Assembly (NCBI GenBank): GCA_028279515.1
Contig: JANQNQ010000001.1
Location: forward strand, 1-64,000
Source of the DNA: Flavobacteriaceae bacterium
Lineage (GTDB): Bacteria > Bacteroidota > Bacteroidia > Flavobacteriales > Flavobacteriaceae
Direction of reading: 5' to 3'
DNA length: 64,000 nucleotides
The position numbers and the translations under genes were made by a program. Below are positions 39,226 to 49,100 of the stretch, piece after piece. The notes under the pieces are model-generated. The model had not been told where the DNA came from. It was given only the letters and a program-made list of their open reading frames with translations, and made no database searches. Each line of letters starts with the position of its first letter. The first letter of the stretch is position 1.

Positions 39226-39875
39226 TGGCAAGCAAATCAGATTTTTCATTGATCATAGCAGACGACCACCCGATGCTATTGAACGGGCTTCACAAAGAGC
39301 TAGAATCAAACGGCTATACAGTAATCGGAAAAGCCGCAGATGGAATGGAAGCTTTGTCTTTGATCATCAAGCACCAACCCTCTGTTGCTTTATTGGATAT
39401 TGATATGCCGCTGTTGTCTGGTTTTGAGGTGATAAGAATGGCCAAAGAAAAACAGGTGAATACAAAGTTTGTTGTGCTGTCCTATCATAAGGAGGTCGAC
39501 TACATCGCTAGGGCAAAGACCTTGAACATTGATGGTTACCTTCTCAAAGAAGACAGCTTCTTTGAAATAGAACGATGTATAGAAGCTGTAATGAATAATG
39601 AGGTATACTTTAGCCAATCGTTTGATAATTTGGCACTAAAGAATGCTAACGATGAACTAAAGAAATTGCAATATTTAACACCTTCTGAGATCACCATTTT
39701 AAAAATGATAGCCAAGGGAACGTCAAATATTGAGATTGCAGATACCTTGTCACTTTCAAAACGAACCGTTGAAAAGCATCGTAGCAATATCATCGCGAGA
39801 TTAGAGATTGAAGGAGGTACTAATGCATTGACCAATTGGACACTGATGCACAAAGACGTCATCTTGGATCTTTAA
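39225..39875 (+). CDS. NarL/LuxR-family response regulator, system 1
   Basis: 216 aa. The receiver domain has the acidic pair Asp13-Asp14, phospho-acceptor Asp58 (ALLDIDMPLLSG) and a conserved Lys in YLLKED. The C-terminal LuxR HTH (about 146-195) reads LTPSEITILKMIAKGTSNIEI ... SKRTVEKHRSNI. Translationally coupled to the kinase at 37210 (ATG overlaps its stop). NarL-family dimers bind 7-2-7 inverted repeats; such sites occur in element P starting 56 bp downstream and at five other places in the window, so control of the surface-protein genes is a strong inference. Confidence 0.92.
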   Translation: MASKSDFSLIIADDHPMLLNGLHKELESNGYTVIGKAADGMEALSLIIKHQPSVALLDIDMPLLSGFEVIRMAKEKQVNTKFVVLSYHKEVDYIARAKTLNIDGYLLKEDSFFEIERCIEAVMNNEVYFSQSFDNLALKNANDELKKLQYLTPSEITILKMIAKGTSNIEIADTLSLSKRTVEKHRSNIIARLEIEGGTNALTNWTLMHKDVILDL

Positions 39876-39930
39876 AAAACTTCAACAATAGTCTAAGTAT
39901 ACCCATTAGTTACCACATACCCCTGCAATC

Positions 39931-39998
39931 TAAGTGCTAGCACGTATAAAGTATGAGCTTGCTCGTATTTTGTGGCTGCGTTCTTCCTTTTAACTTGC
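39931..39998 (+). promoter_or_regulatory. Element P copy 3, without a family gene behind it
   Basis: Site 1 is TAAGTGC-TA-GCACGTA (39931-39946) and site 2 is TATGAGC-TT-GCTCGTA (39952-39967), each matching its partner arm at 6 of 7 bases and centred 21 bp apart. CGTAT (39964-39968) is 22 bp from TAACTTGC (39991-39998). About 125 bp further on lies element T copy 7, before the next kinase gene. Confidence 0.75.
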
Positions 39999-40123
39999 TT
40001 ACGCTTTATTGCATAAAAAATCACAGGAAAGAAATTCATTTGAGGTTTTAAAAAAGAAATGCAGAATTTTATAGGACCTCAGGAGATAAGAGATCAATTA
40101 TTTGATAAATAGCTATATAAGGC

Positions 40124-40192
40124 AAGGCTTTGTTATTAAGGGGTGATGAAGCCTTAACAAAGATCCCGGCCCAAGAGGACGGGATCTTTTGG
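40124..40192 (+). terminator. Element T copy 7, between P copy 3 and kinase 2
   Basis: Hairpin 1 pairs AAGGCTT (40124-40130) with AAGCCTT (40149-40155), a compensated stem variant. Hairpin 2 pairs AAAGATCCCG (40159-40168) with CGGGATCTTT (40180-40189), then T. The P-to-T unit would give an RNA of about 190 nt, or a leader attenuating the kinase gene at 40248. Confidence 0.82.
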
Positions 40193-40247
40193 TTTTCAAA
40201 AAAGTTCTCTTTTTTGATACATACCCTAAGTGTTAAAACTGAAATCA

Positions 40248-42257
40248 ATGAGAAATTTTGCCCTTGCACTATTGATGGCTGTTCCTTTGTACGGTCAACA
40301 ATTATCCCTAGTAGATTCGGTTTCCCTTATACAGGAGAAAATAGAGTCTTCCAGTGATGAAGAGAAATTAAAGCTGCTGGATAGCCTTTGCAGCCTTGTT
40401 CACTTTAGGGCTGAGTTTGCCTATGACTCTATAGTAAAACAAACTATTGATCATGCAGAGAAAATGCATGCTGATAAACTGGTTGTTAAGCACACGATCG
40501 ATCGTATTTTCTTTCTTGCGAATAGACTTGGAAACCCAGAAGAGGCCATGCGGATCTTTGACGACTTTAAATCCAAGAACTGGCCCATTGCAGATCCTCA
40601 ACTAAAGGCAGGTCTCTATATGAATGGAGGAGACAGCTATTACTTTTCTGGCGAAATTGAAAAAGCAATGGTCGCTTATAAAAAGGCCGAAGAAAATGCT
40701 GCCAAAGCGAATGATTCGATAACGTTGAGTAAATGTATGATCTATAGATCAGATGCCTTAACAGGTGTCGGGAGATATGCCGAAGCAGTCATGCTACTAA
40801 CCAAAGCAGAAGAGGTTTCAGAGAAGGCTCGTGATACTTCGCGATTGATGCTTGCCCAGCATTCAAGGGCCAATTTATATGGCAGCATGAGTTTCATCAA
40901 AGAAGCCAATGAAGTGAGAGAAGATCTAATTGAACTCGCTAAGAAAAGCAAGCATTATAATCTGCTACAGTCAATATTTTATAACATGGCCGTGGATTAT
41001 GATGAGTTGGAAGATTATCAATCGATGATCCAAAGCCTTAAACAAGCAGCACACTATGCAGAAAGGAGCAATATACCATTTGAGAAAAACAAAATATTGA
41101 TCGCCATGTTTCGTGTGTATGCAAAGACCGATAGTCTAAACAAGGCGAAGGCAGTCTTAGATGAAATCCAAAAATTGCCAGACTACTCGAATATTTCAGC
41201 TGATAATTTTAATTATACCGCAGCCTTGGCATTCTATGAATATGCTAAAGGTAATTATCAAGAGGGCATTGCACTCAAAGAAGACCTTATGAATACCAAT
41301 GCGAGTATTAATGTTGTAAACCAACAATCGATTCATAGTTTTTTATCTAAAGCCTATGAAAAGATTGGTAACACTAAAAAGGCCTATTATCATTATAAAC
41401 AATATGCCGCTTTGACCGACAGCATCAACAACGAACAAAATACCAAGGCACTTACATATTACCAAACCCTTTATGAGACTAAGAAAAGAGATGCTACCAT
41501 AAAAGCGCAGCAATCAGAGATCGAGTTTTTAGATGTAAAGAATAAAGTAAAGGGACAATGGATGCTTTTCGGAGGATTGGGGCTGTTATTAGGCTTTATC
41601 ATTATTTATCTCATGCGCTCACGGAAGTACACCCGAAGGCAAAAACAACATCAAGAGCGATTTTCTCAAGAGCTCATAAGGACTCAAGAAGAAGAACGCA
41701 CCAAAGTGGCCAGGGACCTTCATGATAGTGTGGGTCAAAAACTCATGCTCTTGACGAAAAAAATAAAAACGTTTAACAGTGATATCATAGATTCCTTGGC
41801 GAAGAATACCATGCAAGAATTGCGGGTTATTTCAAGAGGCTTGTACCCTTCAACACTAGAGCGGTTGGGTATAACAGCGGCTATTGAGTCATTGGTCAAT
41901 CAGATAGATGCAAATACAGAGATTTTTTTCACTTCAGAGATTGCAAATATTGATGGAGACCTAAGTAAAGAAGACAATTTACATCTGTACAGATGCATTC
42001 AAGAAATTCTTAACAATGTAGTGAAACACTCAAAGGCAAAGTCGGTTTTTGTAGCGGTTGCTAAAAAGAACCATGCGATTCAAGCATTGGTGAAAGACAA
42101 TGGGGTAGGCTTCCAAGACGACCAAGATTTAAGCACACGAATGAGCCTAGGGATGAAAACACTCATGGAACGCGCTAAGATGATGAGTTCGTACCTTCAA
42201 ATAGATAGCAAACCCAACCGAGGCACTTCAGCAAAATTGACAATACCATTAAAATGA
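40248..42257 (+). CDS. TPR sensor histidine kinase (HisKA_3/NarL type), system 2
   Basis: 669 aa from the ATG at 40248 (MRNFALALLMAVPLYGQQ), preferred over an in-frame GTG at 40230. The domain order is the same as in the kinase at 37210: signal peptide, TPR region, membrane helix (WMLFGGLGLLLGFIIIYLM, about 438-460), HisKA_3 helix with His492 in ARDLHDSVGQKLML, and HATPase with NNVVKHSKAK and DNGVGF. The two kinases are alike throughout, so the pair arose by tandem duplication of a kinase-regulator-P-T unit. It overlaps the next gene by 4 bp (ATGA). Element T copy 7 in its leader may modulate expression. Confidence 0.9.
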   Translation: MRNFALALLMAVPLYGQQLSLVDSVSLIQEKIESSSDEEKLKLLDSLCSLVHFRAEFAYDSIVKQTIDHAEKMHADKLVVKHTIDRIFFLANRLGNPEEAMRIFDDFKSKNWPIADPQLKAGLYMNGGDSYYFSGEIEKAMVAYKKAEENAAKANDSITLSKCMIYRSDALTGVGRYAEAVMLLTKAEEVSEKARDTSRLMLAQHSRANLYGSMSFIKEANEVREDLIELAKKSKHYNLLQSIFYNMAVDYDELEDYQSMIQSLKQAAHYAERSNIPFEKNKILIAMFRVYAKTDSLNKAKAVLDEIQKLPDYSNISADNFNYTAALAFYEYAKGNYQEGIALKEDLMNTNASINVVNQQSIHSFLSKAYEKIGNTKKAYYHYKQYAALTDSINNEQNTKALTYYQTLYETKKRDATIKAQQSEIEFLDVKNKVKGQWMLFGGLGLLLGFIIIYLMRSRKYTRRQKQHQERFSQELIRTQEEERTKVARDLHDSVGQKLMLLTKKIKTFNSDIIDSLAKNTMQELRVISRGLYPSTLERLGITAAIESLVNQIDANTEIFFTSEIANIDGDLSKEDNLHLYRCIQEILNNVVKHSKAKSVFVAVAKKNHAIQALVKDNGVGFQDDQDLSTRMSLGMKTLMERAKMMSSYLQIDSKPNRGTSAKLTIPLK

Positions 42258-42907
42258 CATTAAAGAAAAAAGAAATATCCATTGTTGTAGCCGATGACCA
42301 TCCTTTGCTGTTAAAAGGTCTTAATGATGAACTTCTTGCCAACGATTACACTGTAGTCGGACAGGCAGCAAATGGTATGGAGGCACTAAGTTTGATCGTC
42401 AAGTACCAACCGCGTATTGCACTATTAGATATCGAAATGCCCTTATTGTCAGGATTCGAAGTGATAAGAATGGCAAAAGAGAAGCGGGTGAGCTCAAAGT
42501 TCATTGTGATCTCTTATCATAATGAATTTGATTATATCGCCAGGGCAAAAACCTTGAATATTGACGGCTACCTGCTTAAAGAAGATAGTTTTTTTGAGAT
42601 TGAACGATGTATAGAAGCCGTGATCAATGGAGAAACCTATTTCAGTCTGTCGTTTGATGCAGGATCCATCCAAAATGTCAATGATGAATTGAAACGCTTA
42701 CAATTCTTAACCCCCTCAGAAATGAATATTTTAAAATTGATAGCCAATGGAGCTTCAAATATTGAGATTGCCGATACCTTGTCACTTTCAAAACGAACGG
42801 TCGAGAAGCATCGTAGCAATATCATCACAAGACTTGAGATCAAGGGAGGCACCAATGCACTCACAAATTGGTCTTTGATACATAAAAATATCATACTAGA
42901 TATCTAA
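42254..42907 (+). CDS. NarL/LuxR-family response regulator, system 2
   Basis: 217 aa. The receiver has Asp14-Asp15 and phospho-acceptor Asp59 (ALLDIEMPLLSG). The LuxR HTH has a recognition segment TLSLSKRTVEKHRSNIITRLEI that is almost identical to that of the first regulator, so the two probably recognise the same or overlapping sites. Coupled to its kinase by a 4-bp overlap. Element P copy 4 starts 58 bp after its stop. Confidence 0.92.
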   Translation: MTLKKKEISIVVADDHPLLLKGLNDELLANDYTVVGQAANGMEALSLIVKYQPRIALLDIEMPLLSGFEVIRMAKEKRVSSKFIVISYHNEFDYIARAKTLNIDGYLLKEDSFFEIERCIEAVINGETYFSLSFDAGSIQNVNDELKRLQFLTPSEMNILKLIANGASNIEIADTLSLSKRTVEKHRSNIITRLEIKGGTNALTNWSLIHKNIILDI

Positions 42908-42964
42908 AAAAACCGCTCTTGAGCCTCAGGTTTGATACTCCATTTAAAGAGAAGGCTCATTTTA

Positions 42965-43032
42965 TACGTGTTAACGCGTAGAATATACAAGCTTGCCCGT
43001 ATTTTCTACTCCTACCCTTCACTTTAACTTGC
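42965..43032 (+). promoter_or_regulatory. Element P copy 4
   Basis: Site 1 is TACGTGT-TA-ACGCGTA (42965-42980, 6 of 7 arm matches). Site 2 is TACAAGC-TT-GCCCGTA (42986-43001, 5 of 7). The spacing is 21 bp, and CGTAT (42998-43002) is 22 bp from TAACTTGC (43025-43032). Followed by a 100-codon frame and element T copy 8. Confidence 0.75.
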
Positions 43033-43060
43033 CTCCATATTAACCCACAAGATTTTAAAG

Positions 43061-43363
43061 ATGAAACCCTTTGCACGTTACCCATTGGATTTGGGACGTT
43101 TTATCTCAAGATGTAATGACAAGAAATACACTCGAGATATTCATCAAAACTTTTTTCATTACGAGACCGACATGGTAGAGTCAATACGCCAAGGTTTCAA
43201 TACAATCACTAACAGACGAATACGGTTACAATGGTCCGTTTTGGACGATAAGATATGGCGTGGTGCTTCGCAAGGAGATTTCCGGGCTACCAATTTAATT
43301 AGGCTAGGCAGCACATCGAATCGATGGCAGCCAACAGAACGAGGCTTTGTTATTAAGGGGTGA
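43061..43363 (+). CDS. Possible small protein of unknown function between P and T
   Basis: A 100-codon frame starting MKPFARYPLDLGRFISRC. It is Arg- and Asp-rich, with no signal peptide or known motif. It starts about 29 bp after the -7 box of P copy 4, where a family gene would start. However, its last codons and stop run into hairpin 1 of element T copy 8, which speaks against it being a real protein. It could be a remnant of a deleted family gene or noncoding. Confidence 0.3.
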   Translation: MKPFARYPLDLGRFISRCNDKKYTRDIHQNFFHYETDMVESIRQGFNTITNRRIRLQWSVLDDKIWRGASQGDFRATNLIRLGSTSNRWQPTERGFVIKG

Positions 43364-43410
43364 TAAAGTCTCAGTAAAAAGACCCCGATCTGAAGAGACG
43401 GGGTCTTTAT
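43341..43410 (+). terminator. Element T copy 8
   Basis: Hairpin 1 pairs GAGGCTTT (43341-43348) with AAAGTCTC (43365-43372). Hairpin 2 pairs AAAGACCCCG (43378-43387) with CGGGGTCTTT (43399-43408). Confidence 0.85.
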
Positions 43411-43488
43411 TTATGGAATTTTCAAATGACTGGCAATTCCCTTTTAAGATTTTAGGTAAATGGCCGATACACCTAAAAGTGAACGCCA

Positions 43489-43527
43489 CTCGGTGTTCTT
43501 CACCATAACAGTACAACTACCATGATC
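43489..43527 (+). pseudogene. Remnant of a deleted family gene (last codons only)
   Basis: The frame reads HSVFFTITVQLP and a stop, matching the ends of genes E and F (NSVFFTITGQLP, NSVFFTIQGQLP). Neighbouring bases CTCGGTGTTCTTCAC match the ends of those genes. No longer open frame extends upstream. It is followed by element T copy 9, as expected for a cassette whose coding part was lost. Confidence 0.75.
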
Positions 43528-43558
43528 ATGTAAGTGTAATTTGGTTATCAACGATAGA

Positions 43559-43625
43559 GACTTTGTTAATAAGGGGTGATAAAGTCGAATTGAGGTCTTG
43601 CCAATGTTGGCAGGGCCTCTTTTGT
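43559..43625 (+). terminator. Element T copy 9, behind the family-gene remnant
   Basis: Hairpin 1 pairs GACTTT (43559-43564) with AAAGTC (43581-43586). Hairpin 2 pairs 43592-43604 with 43607-43619 with G-U pairs, then TTTG. Confidence 0.82.
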
Positions 43626-43651
43626 TATGCTGAGTGTAAGTTATTTAGTTG

Positions 43652-43719
43652 TAAGTGTCAACACGTACCAAATAAGTGTAAGCACTTATTTCTTGACGCT
43701 GCGCTGCATTATATCTTGC
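43652..43719 (+). promoter_or_regulatory. Element P copy 5: promoter of the E-F operon
   Basis: Site 1 is TAAGTGT-CA-ACACGTA (43652-43667), site 2 is TAAGTGT-AA-GCACTTA (43673-43688), each 6 of 7 arm matches and 21 bp apart. CTTAT (43685-43689) is 22 bp from TATCTTGC (43712-43719). Gene E starts at 43749. Confidence 0.78.
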
Positions 43720-43748
43720 TTAAGTTATTTGTCAAATATTTTAGGATC

Positions 43749-46172
43749 ATGAAAACCCCTTTACTTTTTCTCTGGACACTGGCATTTTTTATGTCTCAGA
43801 AGAATGTGTATGGTAATATAATAAACCACTACGAAGAATGTAACAACCAGAAAGTCTTGACCGATTTGCAGAACAACACTACTCCCTTCGTGACCGTATG
43901 GAATACGTATGACCCAAATGAACCTGCAGATCGTACTTCGATTACCATACCTACTTTTTCGAGTGAGACCTATGACTATGAGGTTGACTGGACTTATGAT
44001 GGAGTGATCTTCAATGCTGAGAGTACTGGAGTTACTGGAAACATTACTCATGACTATGGGGTTGAAGGAGTCCATACGGTTGCCATCAGAGGAACCTTCC
44101 CAAGAATGTACTTCAATAATAGTTTTGATCCAGAGGTGTATTTGGGAAAAATCATAGAGATAAAAAGTTGGGGAGATATTTCATGGACTTCCATGGAAGG
44201 TGCCTTTGATGGCTGTGAAAATTTACAGATGAATGCAACCGATGTGCCGGACCTTTCAGGAGTGACGAGTTTGTCACGTGCATTTCGACACGCAAAATCC
44301 ATTAATAGTTCAATCTCTAACTGGGACGTTTCTAATGTGACCGATATGAACCTTTTGTTTTCAACTGTCGATTCCTTCAACCAACCATTGAATTCCTGGA
44401 ACGTGAGCAACGTTACAAACATGTCAAGATTATTCTTTAACTGCCATAACTTTAACCAACCCTTGAACAATTGGAATGTAAGCAATGTTGAGAACATGAG
44501 CTATATCTTCAATAACGTGGATGCTTTTGATCAAGATATAACGGGCTGGGTAGTTGACAACGTAAGAGACTTTGAAGGAATGCTCAATGGGGTAGATAAT
44601 TTCAATCAGGACATATCGGGCTGGAACATGACCAAGGCCGAAAATATAGATAGCATGTTTAGCAACACTTCTTTCAATCAAGATATCTCAGGTTGGAATG
44701 TAAGCAATGTTACTAATATGGATGGCACATTTGCCGATTGCCCGTTCAATCAAGATATATCGAACTGGAATGTGAGCAATGTTACCGATATGAGCGGCAT
44801 GTTTGCAGGAAATGACGTCTTCAATCAACCGCTGAATACCTGGAATGTGTCCAATGTGACAAACATGAGCGAGATGTTCTATGATTCAGATGCCTTCAAT
44901 CAGCCTTTGAACAACTGGGATGTGTCAAAGGTAACAGACATGTCATATATGTTCTCTTATGCCATCGCATTTAACCAACCGCTCAATACGTGGATAACAA
45001 CAAGCCTCGAGAACACCCTTGAAATGTTCTATGGAGCCGAAATATTCAATCAACCATTACCTTGGAATACTTCCAAGATCACAGATATGGCTTATATGTT
45101 TGGTGAGGCATTCGCTTTTAATCAAGATATCGGCAAGTGGGACCTCTCCAGCGTTACAGATATGAGTGACATGTTCGATGGGGTTACCTTGCCAACCAGC
45201 ACTTATGATGCGATATTGATAAAATGGAGTAGGGATAGGAGCGGTGTTGCTGGTGATGGGATTGACGATATACCTAATGGCATTGATTTCAGCGCAGGAA
45301 ATAGCAATTATTGCGTGGGAGCAACAGCACGTGAAAGTTTGGTCAATACCCATGGATGGAGTATTGATGATGGTACCTTGAACTGCGGACTGTCGTTTAG
45401 GCTAAAGGTCTTTCTACAAGGACCAAGCCTAAATCCGCCTTCTGAGCCTGAAAGCACACTTATGCGTGATGACCTTAGAGTAGCAGGAATCCTTCCTGTA
45501 GTTAGTCCTTATAGCGATGAATTGGTCATGAATGCCAATGTCTTACAATTCGACGGTAGTGACGCTCCAGTAGATTGGATTTTGATTGAGCTTAGGGATA
45601 AGATCGATAACACTTCAACGGTCGCTTCAAGATCGGCCTTGGTACTCAGAAATGGAGATGTGGTTGATATAGATGGGGTTTCACCCCTAAGCATGGCAGA
45701 AACGGCAGATTCTTTTTACATCGTTATCAAGCACCGCAATCACTTGGGCGTCATGAGCAATGCTCCCATTGCGTTAAGCAGTACCACAACATTTACCGAT
45801 TTCAGCGATGCTACCAATCAGGTCACGTATGGCGACCACGCCCAGACCACAGCCGGAACGCCTGATGGCATAGTGGGCATGTGGGCAGGTGATGTCAACG
45901 TTGATGAAAAGGTGATCTTTCTAAATACAGGAGCCGAGTCTGTCGATATAAAGCAGTTGGTGTTGGATGTGTCAGCTGTAGAAAGCCCGTTTGGAGCTTC
46001 GGTCTTCTATAAACCGCAAGGATATTATGATGAAGATATCGATATGGATGGGCAGGTCATTTTCCTCAATGCGGGTAACGAATTAATTTATTTAAAGGAC
46101 AATGTGTTGGCTCACCCGAACAATCAGATTTTTAACTCGGTGTTTTTTACGATCACAGGACAACTACCATAG
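43749..46172 (+). CDS. Gene E: BspA-repeat surface protein with the shared C-terminal module
   Basis: 807 aa from the ATG at 43749, chosen because it gives a signal peptide (MKTPLLFLWTLAFFMSQ) and follows element P; in-frame codons further upstream lie inside element T copy 9. A short PKD-like segment (TSITIPTFSSETYDYEVDW) precedes a long array of BspA/DUF285 leucine-rich-like repeats of about 24-25 residues (FNQPLNNWNVSNVTNMSEMF). The shared C-terminal module (552-807) has loops DVNVDEKVIFLN and DIDMDGQVIFLN. BspA proteins of Bacteroidota often bind host or matrix proteins; here the target is unknown. Gene F starts 11 bp after its stop, so the two form an operon. Confidence 0.88.
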   Translation: MKTPLLFLWTLAFFMSQKNVYGNIINHYEECNNQKVLTDLQNNTTPFVTVWNTYDPNEPADRTSITIPTFSSETYDYEVDWTYDGVIFNAESTGVTGNITHDYGVEGVHTVAIRGTFPRMYFNNSFDPEVYLGKIIEIKSWGDISWTSMEGAFDGCENLQMNATDVPDLSGVTSLSRAFRHAKSINSSISNWDVSNVTDMNLLFSTVDSFNQPLNSWNVSNVTNMSRLFFNCHNFNQPLNNWNVSNVENMSYIFNNVDAFDQDITGWVVDNVRDFEGMLNGVDNFNQDISGWNMTKAENIDSMFSNTSFNQDISGWNVSNVTNMDGTFADCPFNQDISNWNVSNVTDMSGMFAGNDVFNQPLNTWNVSNVTNMSEMFYDSDAFNQPLNNWDVSKVTDMSYMFSYAIAFNQPLNTWITTSLENTLEMFYGAEIFNQPLPWNTSKITDMAYMFGEAFAFNQDIGKWDLSSVTDMSDMFDGVTLPTSTYDAILIKWSRDRSGVAGDGIDDIPNGIDFSAGNSNYCVGATARESLVNTHGWSIDDGTLNCGLSFRLKVFLQGPSLNPPSEPESTLMRDDLRVAGILPVVSPYSDELVMNANVLQFDGSDAPVDWILIELRDKIDNTSTVASRSALVLRNGDVVDIDGVSPLSMAETADSFYIVIKHRNHLGVMSNAPIALSSTTTFTDFSDATNQVTYGDHAQTTAGTPDGIVGMWAGDVNVDEKVIFLNTGAESVDIKQLVLDVSAVESPFGASVFYKPQGYYDEDIDMDGQVIFLNAGNELIYLKDNVLAHPNNQIFNSVFFTITGQLP

Positions 46173-46183
46173 TGTAAATAGTT

Positions 46184-49100
46184 ATGACAAAAGATTCAAT
46201 TAATTTCAGCAGACGATGGTTATTCGTCTTCATGGGTTTGGTTTTGAGTATCTCCCAAATGCAAGCACAACAGACATACACGGTCACAAAAATAGAAGAT
46301 ACCAACGATGGTGTTTGTGACAGTGACGATTGCTCACTTAGAGAGGCCATTCAGGCTGCAAATAACAATGTAGGTGATGATGTCATTGCATTTTCAGCAT
46401 TGTTCAATACGAATACGACCATTTTCTTGGATTCGACGTTGGGACAGTTAGAAATTTCGGAAGCAATTAGCATCAATGGGACTGGGCAAGATCTATTAAC
46501 AATAGATGCTCAAGACCAAGCCCGCATATTCTATAGCAATAATAATAGTTCATTGGATATAACGATCAGTGATCTGACATTGGCCAACGGCAATTCGACC
46601 GGCAATAGCATTGACCCAAATTCTGGTGGTGGACTTTTAATCAATGGCAATCAAACAGTCACGTTAAACAATGTGACCATCGCCTCTTGTACGGCAGGTA
46701 CTTCGGGTGCTGGTATTTATGCCACAGGTGATGTTGATGTAATGCTTGAAGGTGTTACATTTCGAAATAATACGTGTCCTACTAGTGGGTCTGCCGTATT
46801 CGTATTCAACGGTTCTTTAACGACCAATAATACAGTAATGCATGATAATATAGGAGCAGAAGCCATTTTTATTCAAAACCAAGGTTCTTCTGCGAGGGCG
46901 CTTTCTATCAACAATACGACCATAAGCGGAACCAGAGTTGTGCATGGTACATCTGCCATTCATGTTCGAACGAATGGCAGCGGAATGCTCACTATGAATA
47001 TTACCAATAGTACCATCACTGACAATTTCACCGAGGGTTCGGGATCTGCGGTAGTGCATTCTGGCAATACGAACCTTACGGTCTGGACGGCACATAATTC
47101 GATCATCTCAGGAAACAAGCGTTTCAATGGTACTTCGCCAACGGATATTTCGGGAAATGACTTTGTGAATACAAGTAGTTACAACATAATCGGTACAGGA
47201 ACAGGACTTACACATGGTCAAAACGGAAACATTATTGGAGTCAACGACCCTTTACTAAGTCCATTAGCAGACAATGGTGGTAATACGATGAGTCACGTAC
47301 CTCATGCAAATAGCCCAGCCATCAATAACGGATTCACATCAGAATCAGTAGACCAACGAGGATATCCAAGAAATGTTCAAGGAGGTTTTGACATAGGGGC
47401 CATAGAATCGCAAGAAACAAACAACTTTGTGGTTACAAAAACAGCTGATACCAATGACGGCATTTGCGACGAAGATTGTTCATTAAGAGAAGCCATTGCC
47501 GTTGCTCAAGACAATGCTGATGTAGAAACGATTACATTTTCATCGCTATTCACCGACCCAAACAACCCCAAGACCATTGAATTGGACCCAGCTTTGGGGC
47601 AGCTAGAGACTATTAGCGATATAGTGATCAATGGGCCAGGTCAGGACCTGCTGACGATAGATGCTAAAGAAACAAATAGGATATTTGAACTTTCTGCCAA
47701 TGTAACCATCACTGGGTTGACGATCAAGAATGGTCTTTCTCCTGGTTTCTTTGGTGGCGGCGGAGGCATATTAGCATTTGATAATACACTCATTTTAAAG
47801 GATGTTACTATAGCATCCTGTAAAACAAACCTTACTGGAGGAGCAATATCTCTTATACACAACGATTTAGTTCTTGAAAGAGTTACACTAAAGGATAATT
47901 TGTATACAGGTTCTTCGGCTATTCAAACTTATGGAGGAAGTGCCATATTTAGTGAGTCTAGCGTTGTCACCATTCTTGATTCGGCCATACACGAAAATCA
48001 CAATAGTGTAGCCATTCTAGCCTATGCGTCTGATTTTCTAGAGTATGATCAAACACTCAATGTAGATAATTCAACAATCAGCGGAAACACTGCACCAGAT
48101 GGTGCATCAGCTATTAGGGCCATAACCGATAACTATCAATCCACGACCATTGAAATTGCCAACAGCACAATTACCGACAATAGCTCTAATGGGGAAGGTG
48201 CTGCCATTGTCGGAATAATAGGCACTATTCAGACAACTAATACATGGACCGCCCACAACTCCATTATCTCGGGCAATAGGGCCAATGGTGTATCTTCAGA
48301 TATTAATGGCGATAGCTTCGAAGTGGACAGCAGTTATAATTTAATCGGTACAGGAGGAGGGCTGACAAATGGAAACAATGGAAATATCACAGGGGTAAAC
48401 GACCCATTGTTAGCCCCTTTGGATGACAACGGCGGCAATACGTTGAGCCATTTACCACACGCCAATAGCCCAGCAATTAATAACGGAAGCACCACAGCAA
48501 CCACTGATCAAATTGGTAACCCCAGAAATGCAAATAATGAAGGGTATGATATTGGGGCAATAGAAGCACAGTCTCAATCTACGACCTTTGTTGTTACAAA
48601 AGTAGAAGATACGAATGATGGCGTATGCGATGCCGATTGTTCACTTAGAGAGGCCATCGCACAATCAAACACTGATACTGACCTAAATACCATTGAATTT
48701 TCATCTTTGTTTGATACGAACCAAACTATTTTTTTGGATTCGAATTTAGAGTATCTGGAAATTACAGCGGCAGTGACCATTAATGGGCCCGGCCAAGAGC
48801 TGTTGACAGTTGATGGCCAGAATCAAACCAGGATATTCTATCGTAATAACAATGGCGACCCTTATAATATTGAAATATCAGAGTTAACCATTGCAAATGG
48901 TAATTCTATGACGAATGAATTTTGGCAAGGATGGGGTGGCGGTATTTTTGTCCTTGGGCCTGGTGGTCATGCAACCACATTAATAAATGTAACGATAACC
49001 TCTTGTACTACAAATGAAGGGGGCGGAATATTTGCTACTGGGGCATTGAATTTGGAAGGGGTAACTCTTAAAAATAATACAGGTAATATTCAAGGAGCCG

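Noticed and set aside
43563-43748. Upstream extension of gene E to a TTG inside element T
   Set aside because: It would include the T hairpins and the whole P promoter in the coding region and would bury the signal peptide.
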